Source of the DNA: Papaver somniferum
Taxonomy: Eukaryota > Streptophyta > Magnoliopsida > Ranunculales > Papaveraceae
Direction: 5' to 3'
Assembly: GCF_003573695.1 (NCBI RefSeq)
Contig: NC_039358.1
Coordinates: 188,766,418-188,830,417 of the forward strand
DNA: 64,000 nucleotides
Positions 23,263-36,028 of the stretch are shown piece after piece (positions within the stretch are counted from its first letter, which is position 1; each line of letters begins with the position of its first letter). The position numbers were made by a program, and so were the translations under genes. Under the pieces are notes generated by a model, which saw only the letters and a program-made list of their open reading frames with translations, was not told where the DNA came from and did not search any database.

Positions 23263-23929
23263 AATTTTAGTGACAAAACTATTAATACATATGGAATACA
23301 AAAAAGATAAACTTTAGTGGCTCCTATTCCATAGTCTAATCTTCAACGTTCCTTGAAATCTTCGTCCTTCCAAGTACTCCAATGATCCCAAAGGTTGTAA
23401 GTTTAGCACCACCTTTGTTGAAGATCCGTAGCTATAACAATGAGATAAATCGAGATTCTCGATCATTATTATACAGTGTCATAGTATCATTATGTAACCT
23501 CAAAGTACAATTGCATCACGACTTTAACAACAATACTATGGTGATATGTATCACTCCCCCTTAGTCAATACTCCATCTTGATCATGGAAACCACTCCCCC
23601 TTACACAATGATCCGAAAACCATATGTATTTGTAGTGTGAACTACATTATTTCTCCCCCTTTTTGTCAATAAAATTGGCAAAGGCAAAAGAACTGGATCA
23701 TAATGAAATTTCCACAAGAGACATTTCATAGACTAAAAGAAAATATACCAACTTAATTTAGATGCAATCATAAAGCCGAAGGTAAATGCATTCATCAAGG
23801 AGTTTTAAGATACAAGATAACCCCTATAAAATTCCACAGCCGCACACCCCGCAATATATTACCATTAAGCACAAGTTCAAAAGAACTCTCCCCCATTTGA
23901 TGTCATTCCCGAAAGAACAACAAGAGCGA
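23263..23929 (-). other. 3' noncoding interior of element F
   Basis: It is collinear with element D 11850-12430 and shows no gene. Only short frames are present. Confidence 0.6.
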
Positions 23930-24726
23930 CCTTAATTTCGAAAGAAAAGAAGGATTTTTTAATTGGACACCAAAAACCATGGAAATGATTTTCTATATCC
24001 AAAACTCAACCAAATTAATCACAAGTAAACCCATGATTAATTTAATCGGAATACGCAACTAAATCAAACCACAAAAGTGATCAATTTAATTGATTGTGCT
24101 CAACATAAGAAAACTCACGGAGCTACGACTAAGATAACCACACGGAGATGACTACCTTAATCGTTCAAATACTCAACATAAGGAAAACCTTACGGAATAA
24201 CGACTAGACCAACCAATAGAACATGATTAGTATAGTCGTTCATATACTCAACACAAGAACTTGTGGAATATATGAAAAACTCAACTAGATTAATTACAAG
24301 AGAACCTATAATTAATCTAATTGGAATATACAACCAAACTAATCACCGAAGCAATCAAGTAACTGTCAAAAGATTTTTCTCGACAAAAGAAGACTTTTGG
24401 AACAAATAACTAAATAACCAATCAAGAAGATTAATCTAGTTCAAGAATGCTCAACATATAACATCTCATGGAACAACCAACAAGGCCAATATTAATCGAC
24501 ATAGTTGTAAGGTGCTCAACATAAGATACACAATGGAGCCTTCACGGTAAAACATAACAAAATGGATCAATGAAGATCAATACCGTGGATAGGATACAAG
24601 GATCTATTCTATTTTCCATCACTCTTTGCATAACGGCATAATAGACTTTATCCTTGTCAAACAAAAGATTTCATCCTATTTTCTATCAAATAAATGACTG
24701 CATAGGCATAACTTTTGTAATTATCA
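23930..24726 (-). repeat. Segment X of element F, first copy of a large duplication
   Basis: This noncoding F segment is repeated at 45138-45936 with about ten differences, and in both places it is followed by a Tat-like LTR. It contains repeated CTCAACATAAG-type words every 70-120 bp but no gene. Confidence 0.9.
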
Positions 24727-25200
24727 TGTAGGATCAGAATCTCGCAGCTGCAACACTTCAGCGAAACTATTAACAACATAACACAACAATGTCGCAAAGC
24801 AATTTCAGAAACGACATAATAAACGACATCAGCTAAATCATGAGAAAAATATGATGGACTTGCGAAAATTAGGAAGTGTGCGAGATTAATATTTGTAAGG
24901 TTGCGAGAATATCGCAAGCCATATCCGAAAATAAAGGACAGATTAGCTGTCATCCACTATGTAATTCCCTATAAATAGCCATTCAGTTGTAAATGAAAAT
25001 GAGAGAGATCTTTTTAGAGAGAGGAATAAAAAAAATTAGGAGAGAGAAAATCAAGAGTGGTTGTTGTTCTTAATCCCTTTATCTTTTCTTGTAAGATTGT
25101 TCAAAGATTCATCAATAAAATTAAGATTGTTAATCCAAAAATGAGTTGAATGTTAATGAAATCTTGTGAGGGGTGTAGTGTAGGATTTCCTGCAACTACA
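24727..25200 (+). repeat. 5' LTR of element B
   Basis: TGTAGGATCAG...CTGCAACTACA, 474 bp, with a TATA box TATAAATA at 24970. It differs from the solo LTR at 45937 at about nine positions. Confidence 0.93.
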
Positions 25201-25203
25201 TAA

Positions 25204-25222
25204 TGGCGCTATAAACAGGGAT
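25204..25222 (+). other. Primer binding site region of element B
   Basis: TGGCGCTATAAACAGGGA follows the LTR after three bases. Element I has TGGCGCTAGAAACAGGGA at the same place. I could not match it with certainty to a tRNA. Confidence 0.65.
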
Positions 25223-25338
25223 TGAAAATTGAAGATTGTTCTAGAAAAAGTTGAAGATTAATATTGTGATTTATTAGAATTGAAAGTAATTGGTGAAAAA
25301 ACTTACATAATTTCTTACAATTTGTTAATATTGAAAGA

Positions 25339-28043
25339 ATGGCTAGAAGGAGAAATGTGTCGGAACAACCGACAACTGCTAGAAGAAGAAGTAAAAGACT
25401 TGCTGGAAGGGAGAGAAATGAAATGGGAGAATCTACTAGAAGGAGAAATAATGGAGAAAATCAAGTTCAACCGCCAGTTCAGCAAACACCGGTACAAAAT
25501 GGAACAATAGATTATGATAGAGTGAGTGTACACACTTGGCGATCAAATTCAGCAGAAGAAGTAGAAGAAGAGCAACAAACCAGGAACCATAGACAGGTAG
25601 AGAGAAATCAAGAAGCAAATGAAGGAATAATTCATGGAGATGAGGAAATTGGAGCATTAGAAACGTTGAGACGAAGAATACATGAAGAAAGAAGAGCTGA
25701 GGCAGAAGAACGTGCAAATCTAACAAGGCAAAATCACGAATTGAGGATGGAAAATATTAGACTACATAGCATAATATCGAAAAGTACTAAAGATCATATT
25801 CAAAATCGAATAGAAGAGAGATGAGGCGAAACTCACCCACAGTTAATGCTGGAAATAATATTCGAGAAGAAATACCAAATCCTAATGAAGAACATCGCGA
25901 AGATAGAGAAAGGACTAATGATCGTTGCATTCCACAAAATGAAACTTTTGATGATAGGAAAAATGATAGAAATCAGGATAATGGACAACGTCAGGGACGA
26001 AATAATCAAGATGGCGAAGGGAATCGATAGGAAGGAAGGAGAATTTCACATGAGAGAGAAGCTCAAAGAAATCAACAAACAATTGAAGGAGAAATTGAAA
26101 GACACTATGCTGAACAAGCACGTTTAACTCGCGAACGTGAAAGATTGAGAGCGAAAATGGAAGAACAAGATCTGCAGGAGGCGATTCGCCGGAATAATCA
26201 CGACAATCGAGAAAGAAGGCGTACACAAAACCGGAATAATGGTAATCTCAATGAAGAGTATGATAGAGTACAGAGGAGGGCTGAAAGACAACAAATGGAA
26301 TTGATAAGAAATGGACAAAATCATGGAGGGGAAAATGAGAGACATCATCATATGCGAATTCAAGATAGATATGAGGAAGAGAATCGCAGGAGAAGACGAG
26401 ATGAGGATGATGAAGAAAAAATGCAAAATTTCGCGAGAGAAGAAAGACATGAACGCAGAAGAAGGGAGGCGAAATTAAAAAGACCAATGGATCAAAATTT
26501 AGGCTTAAATGAACAAATCTTAAAAGATTTGGAAGAAATGAGAGGAATGCTAAATAATAGAGGGGAAATAGGCAGAAGACAATTAGACGAAGCTATAGAA
26601 GAAGCTGTGAAAACTCCATTTACAAGAGAAGTACAACTAGGAGGAATACCCCCGAAATGCAATTTGCCTGCGTTAACCAACATCTTTGATGGAACAACTT
26701 GTGCAATTCAACACATCAAAGCCTATGTGAGATGCATGTTACAGTGGGAAAATCATGATGTCGTATTGTGCAAGTATTTTGCATCCAGTCTAACAGGAGA
26801 AGCGTTAAAATGGTTCGAAGGTCTACCAAAAAATACGATAACATCTTTCAATAATTTGCAGAACACATTCTTGGGGGCATATATAAGTAACAATTCTTCG
26901 CGACCTGGTATTGAAGATGTGTTTGGATTAAAACAAAGGATTGGCGAAAGTTTGAAGCATCTAACCAAAAGGTGGAGGACTATCTGTAGTGAGATGGCTG
27001 GCCGTGTGGATGAGAGATATCTTATCTTGTCATTTATCAATGCTATGTTCGCAACCAATCTATTGTATGTCCAAATTTTCAGAGTGAAGAACACAATCAC
27101 AATGACCGAACTGCGAGAACTTCAGGAAGAGTATATTGCTCTAGAGGAAAGGAAAAATGAAATGGAATCGTACCCAGTTGCGAATACCAGTTCACAAGCA
27201 GCGAATGCAAGCTTATTACCCAAACTAATAAACACAGTGGCGAGCACTTCGCAAGGACAACAAGAAAAGGTGACGGGCAACAATCAACAGAAACTGGTGG
27301 CTATGGGAAGCCGAGATCAAGAGGAGTATGAAAGAGAAAGAAATTTCTACAATCGTGGAGGAAATAACAAGATTCAAAGACTTGATCATCCGCAAGAAAC
27401 TTATGGAGGTCAGGGGAAAAACTATCATAGAGGACAGGGAAGCCACAAGATAGTGTGGGAGGAGATCAAGATGCCACCTCTAAATGCAAGCGTGGAGAAA
27501 ATATGGGAAGCTATACTTTTGATGGAGAATATACCAACAATATGGAACATGGGAACTGAACCACCTCCAAGCAACATAAGTCATAAGTTCTGTTCTTATC
27601 ATCATTTCCATGGACATACTACAAATGATTGCAGAAATATAAAGAGAATTATTCTGAGAATGATAGATCAAGGAAAGCTAAACCACTTTCTGGTAGGGCA
27701 TCCACAATCTCATCCATTGCCGCCACCACCACTAGAGCATCACAGAGTAAACACGGTAAAAGAAAAGGAAACATTCTTCGTAGAAGTTGGTGCAAAAGAA
27801 AAGAATCTATTCTGTCACTCTATCGTACATTCATACAAGACAATTGGAGATTTTCATGATAATGTTTTGAGTAGAGTGTTCGCAAGAGACAATGATGGAA
27901 GAGAAATTATGAATATTGCGAAAATCTCGCCGCTAGAGGAATGGAAGAAACAAACTATTTCTTTTACCACAGAAGAAGTCCCTGAAGGTGGAGAAGTACT
28001 CTCGCAACAAATAAAATTCTCAAAAATACATTTTATTGAATGA
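25339..28043 (+). pseudogene. Gag of element B, nearly complete, protease deleted
   Basis: The frame starts MARRRNVSEQ at 25339 after the PBS. It shifts frame near 25820 and meets a stop at 26028-26030; then one long open stretch runs to 28043. The N-terminal third is very rich in Arg, Glu and Asn and likely coiled. The gag core follows (FDGTTCAIQHIKAY, LKWFEGLPKN, FLGAYISNNSS, LKHLTKRWR), then a Gly/Arg-rich stretch and the knuckle CSYHHFHGHTTNDC near 27590. After GGEV the coding sequence jumps to what is noncoding DNA in A, so the last residues are not original. Gag would assemble particles; its N-terminal breaks make it a pseudogene. Confidence 0.85.
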
Positions 28044-28149
28044 AAAAATTGAGATTGCGAAATGCAAATACAATATGATGATATACGAGAACTTCGTAGA
28101 GATAATAAATTCTACAAAAGACAATCAGAGAACAATGACAAAAGAGAAA
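28044..28149. other. Spacer after gag in element B
   Basis: Collinear with A 2185-2289, noncoding. Confidence 0.5.
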
Positions 28150-28710
28150 GGGGCGAACCTTTATGGCGTACACCCTAGTTCGTGAATAAAATTTCGCAAG
28201 AGGCAAATGTAAGACCTAAAGTACGTCATATAAGGGGGTACCTGTTGCACGTCTCAGGGAAAGGCTACACCGCCACCGGAACCTGAGTCATGGAGATTTG
28301 GGGTCAATAAAGCCCATCCGGGAGAGGCACCTTGGATTCTCAGCTTAAGCATATGACTTAGGTTGGGCGACTAAGGTAATAAGGACTCTCCCAAGGAGTG
28401 CAGAATCTGACTAAGGCGCCGAGGTACACGGTTGAGTCAAGAGTGCCAGGGCGTCTGGAGCGTACCTTGTCATTCTTGACAAGTCTTGGCTTATACAGCA
28501 CTCGGCCCGAAGAAAACCCTACTTAGGGTGCAGTCTCGTAACCATAAACCCTATAGGTAAAAGGGATAAGAGGCTGCGAAAACAACTGGTTGTTGTTAAG
28601 ACCGGATGGGAGGAGCCAACCTTGTATGGTAGAGGTACGCCTCCTTGAAGGGGAAACCAGGGGGGAGATAAGGGCGGCACCCTCCATTAGGGAGCTGATA
28701 AGTGTCTTAA
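28150..28710 (+). other. Conserved noncoding core, copy in element B
   Basis: Almost identical to 2290-2850 of A and to the inverse of 60655-61226. Frames on either strand are interrupted at different places in the three copies. Confidence 0.7.
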
Positions 28711-29035
28711 GACGCAAATGTCATGAGGCTTTTTACTCGCAAGGGTATTAAGGCTTGTCATATTTGTGTGACAATCCTGAAGAGGAAATAATACTAAAGA
28801 GAAAGATAAGACGAGATCAATGGGTTTTCGCATGAAAGTGCGAAGACGTCCTGCAATTTCGTCGCACGACGACAATGTCATGGGGCTTTATTTTCGCAAG
28901 AATATTTAGGTCTGTCATATTGTCGCAACAATCCTGAAGAGGAAATAATACAAAAGAAAAAGTTAAGACAAGATCAATGGGTTTTTGCATGAAAATGCAA
29001 GGACGTCCTGCGATTTTGTCGCAATGACAAGAGGT
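28711..29035 (+). repeat. Two units of the 157-bp repeat in element B
   Basis: One diverged unit and one canonical unit, then the partial end (GTCGCAATGACAAGAGGTGG) shared with A and I. Confidence 0.8.
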
Positions 29036-29462
29036 GGCATAATAAGACCTTTAACTAGGAAGGCAAAATATGACCACACAAGAATGAAATTTTGAAAAGA
29101 ATAAAAATTCACTTCGCATATGATTGCGAAATTATACAAAAAAAACTGCGAAGCTGAGGCACAAAATAAGAGAAATCTGCAAAATCTCTCATTTGGATAC
29201 AAATAACAGAGGCAAGTATGGGAATGAATGAAATTAAAAAATGTTATTTGTCTCCACATGATAAATTTACGCAGAAAGTTAAAAATTGATGATTATATTG
29301 ATTAACTATATTGCAAGGAAGAATTGTTTTAATGAATGCAGGTCAAAATAAAAGAAACTTATATATTAAGGAATATGGGGAACCAAGAGAATTCGCAAGT
29401 ATACGAAAAGAAGGAATAAATGTACAAGTGTTACAGAAGATCAAAGAAAGAAACAAAGACTA
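29036..29462. other. Noncoding spacer of element B
   Basis: Collinear with A 3331-3764, no conserved frame. Confidence 0.5.
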
Positions 29463-30100
29463 CTTCTTAGTTGATTCTTCATCATCTTCATCAGATTTGC
29501 TCTCTTCTTCATCCTCATCAGAACCTTTACCTCCATCAGAATCTTTATCACCATCAGATTCTTCATCATCAGCTTCACTATCAGAGATGATCAGACTAGG
29601 GGTGTTCTTTGGGATCTCCTCTGAGAGACAAGGATAATCAGAGTGAGGAATACTATGGTCATTACAAACCATTTGAATAGTTTGATTGCGAAAATGCAGA
29701 GCGTCATTCTTAAATTTCGCAACAGTGATCTTGAATTGATTCTTCAATCTAGAATATTTATCGTTACGAGAAAAAAGACTCTTTGCGAGTTCCCCTTTCT
29801 CAGCTTCAAGTTCTTCAATTCTGTGGCAATATCTACTCTCAGAACCGGCGAACAAAGGACAATCAATTAATAATTTAGTGAGAACTCAAAAGAGACAAAA
29901 GACTAGTAAAAAAGAACAGTTGGTGACCTTCTCTGTCAGAAATCATATCTCTAATCAAGGCTGTATGCACATCTTGGAGTCTAATATTTATGCCTAAATC
30001 CTTTCTGGCATCATCTAAGATTTTCGCAGCCCAAGCGAACTCATCATCATTATTTATGAGAAGACGAGAAAGAAGTTCGTTTTCTCTCCCACTAAGCACC
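29463..30100 (-). pseudogene. 3' exons of the antisense gene of element B
   Basis: The last exon (29463 to about 29850, minus) encodes ELEAEKGELAKSL, then MVCNDHSIPHSDYPCL, and an acidic tail ending in EDDEESTKK. The preceding exon part (from 30100) is cut by element G. The splice acceptor that reads TTCGCAG in A is TTCGCCGG here, so the AG is lost. The protein part is coiled coil plus acid tail; its role is unknown. Confidence 0.7.
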
Positions 30101-30561
30101 TGTAGATGGTGGATTTTCGACAAGGGCTAAAATCGTGAACTCATAATTATACAAAGCTCTGATCCAGTAATCAGACGTGAGTATTAAGACATGGGTCTCT
30201 CATCGAATTCTAAACGGAGAGTACTTTCTCTCAGAGTACATGTAGATATGTAGTCTCACGACCGGACAACGACATATCTCATGAACACTGAACACTTTCA
30301 GTGATTATTTCTATATAGTATCACGAGATGGACGGCTCCTAGACAGCTTGCTGTGCTAGTATAGAGCGATAACGTCTTGAGGAACAAACAACGAGTTTAC
30401 CCTGACTATATAAAGGATATGACTTACCGACAAGCTCATATCGGGATAATGAATGCTCCTAGACATCTTGCTCTGCTAGTATAGAGCCACAAAGTTAATT
30501 ATTCCTAATTAAGATTAATTCTGTCGTGACATTCACTACTGAATTCCCAGAAAAATCTATT

Positions 30562-30966
30562 ATTGCTCCTATTCCATGGTCGAATCCACGACTGGTCCCA
30601 TGGAATGGCAATAACAATTACTCCTATTCCATGGTCGAATCCACGACTGTTCCCATGGAATGGCAATAAATAATTGTTCTGATTCTATGATTGAATCCAC
30701 AACTTGATCTCATAGAATAACAATAACTATATTATCTCATTACTCCGATTTCATGATCGAATCCACAACTGCTCTCATAAATGGTAATAGATAAAAATTA
30801 ATTACTCCGATTCTATGGTCGAATCTACGATCCCATGGAATGGTAATGCGCACTTTATTATTCTGAATTCGTAGTCGAATCCTCAGCTGATCCTATGAAT
30901 TAATAATAAACATCTTATTACTCAGTTTTGTGAATTATTCTCCATTGAATTCCATAATTAGTAATA
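30562..30966 (+). repeat. Array of seven tandem hairpins in the 5' LTR of G
   Basis: Each unit is 50-70 bp and self-complementary, e.g. CCTATTCCATGG...CCCATGGAATGG with a loop containing CGAATCCACGACT. The outer ATTGC/GCAAT words extend the stem. Units start near 30562, 30616, 30673, 30739, 30799, 30857 and 30918; the later ones are diverged but stem changes are often matched on both sides (e.g. TTCTATGA with TCATAGAA). Confidence 0.85.
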
Positions 30967-31139
30967 AATAATCAACAACCGGGCGTCTGAGCTACCTCTA
31001 AGTAAGCCCCGATCCAAATGGTGAAAGTGTGTTCAACGACGATGCACTAACAGTCACCGCACGAACGAGTATTTCAAAATACAACGAAACGATGAACCTA
31101 TGCAAAATAGGGAAGAAAATAATAAATAATTAAAAATAT

Positions 31140-31960
31140 TGACCAGGGTGTTGGGAGCACGGACACACGACAGACCGACCGTGTCGTGGTCAATCCCACG
31201 CCAGTTTTATATTTTTAATGCATTTTTATTATTTTCCATGATTTGATGAAAATTCTCTCATTTTATCAAATCTCCTTCGTCTCGAGGAAACTCCTCGGTT
31301 TCATGATATTTTCATAGATTCGTAAAAAATAATATAAACTAAAGGAAAGAAGTGTGGGGCGTGAACATTGGCCAACCGGCCATGCCTTGGTCCCAGCCGT
31401 CCCCACACCTCACGGTTCCTCATTATTTTATTATTATTATTATTATTTCTGTAATTTCATGAAAAAACTCCTTGATTTCATGGTATTTTGCACAAATCAT
31501 CAAATAATAAATAAAATTATGAAAACTTGTTGGATCGGGCCACTAGCCGGCCGACCATGCCCTAGTCGGTCCCACACGCCCCTTGTTTTATTATTTTATT
31601 CTATTTTTCCTTGAATTCATCAAATTCCTTGATTTCATGGTATTTCTCTCAAATTAGGAAAAATTCCTTCAAATCATGAAAAATACTTAAAAAATATAAA
31701 AAATTATGAAAACTCGTAGGACCGGGCCCCTAGCCGGCCGGCCACGCCTCCACGGTCCCACACGCCCGTGTTTTTATTATTCTAATATTTTTTGCTTCCT
31801 TGAACTCATGAAAACTCCTTCAATTCATCGAAACTCCCTAAATTCATCAAAATATTATAAAATTAAGGAAAAGGCACCACGGGACCGTGGCCACGACCGA
31901 CCGACCATGCCTTGGCCTCGGCGGTCCCACGCCTCCTTATTCCTTATTTTATAATTGTTT
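31140..31960 (+). repeat. Five GC-rich modules in the 5' LTR of G
   Basis: GC-rich cores with GGCCGGCC-, CCATGCC- and GGTCCCAC-type words start near 31140, 31350, 31525, 31705 and 31873, spaced about 170-210 bp and separated by AT-rich DNA with TTCATGAAA words. The array looks like an old tandem repeat. Confidence 0.75.
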
Positions 31961-33673
31961 TCCATCATCTCATGGTGTTTTCCTCAGTTCCGTCGAAACC
32001 TTAATTTTTGCATATTTTCTCGAATGGATGCTCAATTGCACGCCAGAAAATATCAAAATTCTCAGGACTGAGACGCGGACGCCTTGGGGACACGAGCGCG
32101 CTATCTTGACCGACAAATATTGGCTCTTTGGCTTACAGAAGCCGGTCCCATCAAGTTTCACAGTTTTGACCTAATTTGCACAATTGCACGTATTAGGTCT
32201 AAGACTCTTCCAAACACTTTGGATTTTCATGAAGTGATCATCAGGCGGTCACGTGACTACCCAGGGCCGGTTTTATGACCCCATGGTCGGTCCCTCACTC
32301 CGTCATAATTAATTAGGTTTTCTCACCTAAGGCTCAGACGAGCATTTTCGAATAAATGATTAAACCAACATTTAATCATTCTTTCACCAAAAAATCGTCA
32401 AATCTTCAGGAGTTTTTTGTATTTGCTCACTGAGCATATGGACACTACATGGTGGATCCACGGTCCCATGTAGTCGCTCCCTCCTTCGTCCCAAGGTTAA
32501 ACTTCTGACGAACCATGAATTGATCATCAATTGATCAAATTAGGGTTTCTGAATCCAAGGATCATCATTCCAGATTCAAACCTTAATAATTTTACGACGA
32601 CCTCATGGTCATTAATTTTATTAATTATGCTCGTTTCAACGACCAATATTCTAATTAATATTTTTGGTACGCTGCCAATAATCCATCAGATGAGCAACAC
32701 ATGCTCAGACGATCAAATATTTAACAATTCATCACATGAGCAACACTTGCTCAGATGATAAATATTTTCTCAAACCAAGGAATATTGGTTCAACAATCAA
32801 TATTCAACGATCCATCGAATGAGCAATACTTGCTCACTTCATCGTAAGAACTATACCTCTGTCTCATGACATGTTCAATTCATGAGTTTCAGAATATCAT
32901 GTTCAACTCAGCAACTACATGGACTCAATGTCCCATCAAACCACGAAGTCATCAATTGACTAACATACCACGAGACGTCAATCGTGTCACGTTGGGGGGA
33001 TATCACTTAGGGTTTTGGTCTGGCGGTCTACGACACGTGTGTTCAAACACACAATGGAATGTGAGCAAGTCGTGCAATTAGTTGAAGGAATTCACAAGGT
33101 AGTGGGTGGAAAATCGACCAAGTCTCCACACGTTGAGCAACTGGTTTCAAACACGATCTCCACTTCCCCACTACTTGATTCCATCAACTGTCACACTTCA
33201 TGGGATCATGGTGTTTAAAATTCCAGCAATATAAATAAGTCTCTGAATCATGATTGAATCATCAGCATCATCGGCATCAACAGTATCATCAATCTCAAGC
33301 CTCATCGACAACACGAGATCATCAACTCATCAATTGAGCAATTACTCTCAATTGAGCAATTTCAATCATTCAGAGCTTATCATATTCAGAATTCACACAC
33401 CCACAATCTCGATCATCATTGATCTCACACATTTCTCAGCTTCCCTCCTACAGATCAATCCATCCTCTCTTGTGACTGAATTTACTCTGGAACGGTCATT
33501 GTCTTGATTTAGGCCGGAGTACTACAGATTGATCTCTCGAATCTAAAGCACCCCTTTTGCAGCGGTGCATCTGTGTAAGGTTTAACATTTCGCTCGGTTT
33601 GTGGAGTCTCCTCCGTACGGTCGTCTCCTCAATTCCATAAAAACCAGAAAATCGTTTTTCCCCATCTACAGAT

Positions 33674-33690
33674 TGGCGACCACAGTGGGA
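33674..33690 (+). other. Primer binding site of element G
   Basis: TGGCGACCACAGTGGGA starts three bases after the LTR. From memory this matches the 3' end of a plant tRNA-Arg, the primer reported for Ogre elements. Confidence 0.75.
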
Positions 33691-33728
33691 GATCATTCTC
33701 TCGGTTGCAATCTCACAATCTCACAAAG

Positions 33729-35106
33729 ATGGTTGATCTTAGGTCCGGTTCAGTTACCAATCCGGGTTCAACACCCGACTCTCGCATCGCAATTTCTAGT
33801 GATACTGCAATCGCAAGTACTACTCCTCTCAACATTGCAGGCTTCATTGGTACCGCTAATACCACTCCTCCAGCCAACAATGTCATGCCACATGTTAGTA
33901 CTACTCCTCCAAGTACTGGTGTTCCAGTGATCACCCTGCAAGTGGCGGCACTGGCGCCATCAACAATCCACTCTTCGGTCAGTCTCCTGAAGAAACCAGA
34001 GGAAATCAGCCTACCATAGTTGATCTCACGAAGGTTCAGACTGATGTGGCTGCAACACAGAAGCAGTTGTGTGTTTATATTAAAACTCTCACAGACAAGC
34101 TTGCGTCTGAACGAACTCATCCTCAGCGCGAGAAAGGAAAATCTAAAGAAACATCTTCAACCGCTGATCCTGAAATCTCTCCAATCCATGTTGTACATGA
34201 TGAAGAATTCCGCAAAGCTACAGATGACTCTCCATCAACGGAACCTGCAAGTTTCATCACTCGTGAAGATATGGAGTGCTTTTTTGAGGATCGATGAAAA
34301 GACAAGACATCATCCGTCCATCGTCACCAACCTCCATACTGCCATACAGAGGATTCTTGTTTCAAAAGGTTATACCGCTCCAACATTCATTATTTATAAT
34401 GAAACATGCAATACTCAAAAACATATTTCTCGGTTTCTGGAATTATTGGGCAAACACGAGCACAACCATGTCGTCCGTCTGGAGAAATTTTCAAAATCCT
34501 TGAAAGGCAGGGCATACACCTGGTACAACAACATCGCATCGTGAAGTATCACCGATTGGGGAGAGATGATTAATGCTTTCTACAGAAAATACTTCTTCGT
34601 GTCAGAGCAAGTCACTCTCTCTGATCTAGGAAGGATGTTTCGAAGGAGCAGCGAACATCCTGATGATTATGTGAAAAGGTTCAGAATTCAAGCCTTGGAC
34701 TGCCACGACCCAAACGTCACATAGCAAAACTTGTAGACTTGTGCGTCAACAAAATGATCCCGATCTACAGAGCCTTGCTGGAAAACCTCCGGTTCCACAC
34801 TTTCTCAGAACTTCATGAAGCAGCCAAAACGATCAGCGACTACTACACCTGCTTTACTGAGCAAAGTCTACAAGGTCGAGGAACCTCGGAGCAGCCGACG
34901 CCTGATCAACAAACAGTACGATGTCCAACCTTCCATGAACGTTGTTGCTCAAGGAAGAAAAAGGAAAGCTTCTGCTCAAACATGCGACATCCAACACCTC
35001 TTCCTACAAAAGCATCACGGAAGGATAACCAATCTTGCACAAACCTCGACCTGGCATCAACGAACGGGAAAATGATCGGACAGACTAAACTTCTCATGAA
35101 GGAGTG
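33729..35106 (+). pseudogene. Broken gag of element G
   Basis: The start MVDLRSGSVTNPG is at 33729. The frame shifts near 34015 and again near 34300, and stops occur in the gag core. Recognisable parts are CNTQKHISRFLELLG, FSKSLKGRAYTWYNNI, FYRKYFFVSEQVTLSDLG and PDDYVKRFRIQALDC, the retrotransposon gag domain of Tat/Athila-type elements. Compared with A and B gag it belongs to a clearly different family. It is dead. Confidence 0.8.
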
Positions 35107-36028
35107 ATCGAGTTACTGGAAGTCTGGGTTCAAGACGGTGCAATCAAACTGTTGCTCATCATAGAGAGCCAACATGAAGAATCCAAGGTACTGTCACCTT
35201 CATAGATTTATCAATCATTCGACAAGTAACTGCAATATTTTGAAGCACGTCACCAAAGAAAGGTTGATCCACAATAGCTTCAACTGGGCACTGGAGGAGT
35301 ACACAAGAATCCTCTCCCAATCATAACCTTTACACTCTCTGAACAACCTATCAAAGAGGCAGTTCAATCCTTGGTCGAACGTGAATTGCTCTATCTGTCG
35401 AAGGCACAAAAGAGAGACATGTTCACAGCACTGAACCACATCGTGTCAAGAAGTCCATTCCGGAAATACTTCTTGAGCCTCCAGCCACAAACCAAGAGAT
35501 GTACGACTGGGGACTGCTTACCACAGTCGAAGAAACGAATTTGGAAGAACGTTGATCGATGCCGGCACCGCCATCAACATCATTCCACTGAAAACCTCAG
35601 AGCCGCAGGCATCAGTCGACAAGAAGCTACTCATGCTCCATCTCAATCAGAGACCTTGAAGGAGCGCTCGGAATACTTATGGCTACATCACTCTCAAAGT
35701 GAACATAAGTTCAACACTGGACAGAAACCAAGTTTCACATAATCAGGAAGATCCAGGATATGACATGTCCTTCAGACGAGCGTGGATCCACGCTGAAAAT
35801 ATGGGTACTTACAGAGCGCCTTTGGTTACACGTCTCTCCAACGAAGAAAGTTCTGATCCAGAAGATTTGACGGACATTCCATCATCAGAGTACTTGGAGG
35901 AATTTCAAACTTTGACGAGGTTGAAGAAAGAACCTGCAAAAGATGCATATACATCCATTAAGAGGTTCCGCACTCAGGCAAGTCTCATCCCATGTCTATG
36001 TCATTTATTTCCTCACATGCTATCCTAG
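35107..36028 (+). pseudogene. Protease region of element G, degraded
   Basis: The motif LIDAGTAINIIPL near 35552-35590 corresponds to the retropepsin active site; Thr of the usual D-T-G is Ala. Downstream pieces in several frames (MTCPSDERG, ENMGTYRAPLVTRLS) follow the usual order. Stops and shifts break it throughout. Confidence 0.6.

Larger units (their letters stand above)
30101..33670 (+). repeat. 5' LTR of element G
   Basis: TGTAGATGGTGG...CCCATCTACA, 3570 bp. It holds a tandem hairpin array (30562-30966), five GC-rich modules (31140-31960) and a region rich in GAGCAA..TTGCTC words (32690-32840). Short frames inside are not genes. It lacks a stretch of about 36 bp present in the other LTR near 42195. 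Confidence 0.92.

Noticed and set aside
25280..25533. ORFs overlapping the start of gag B
   Set aside because: Shadows of the Arg/Glu-rich gag N-terminus in other frames.
31354..31954. Short ORFs in the G LTR with shared ends (GPLAGRP)
   Set aside because: The similarity comes from the GC-rich DNA modules; frames break between the two LTR copies.
32084..32278. ORF shared with 42463-42657
   Set aside because: These are equivalent positions of the two G LTRs; conservation reflects the LTR pair only.
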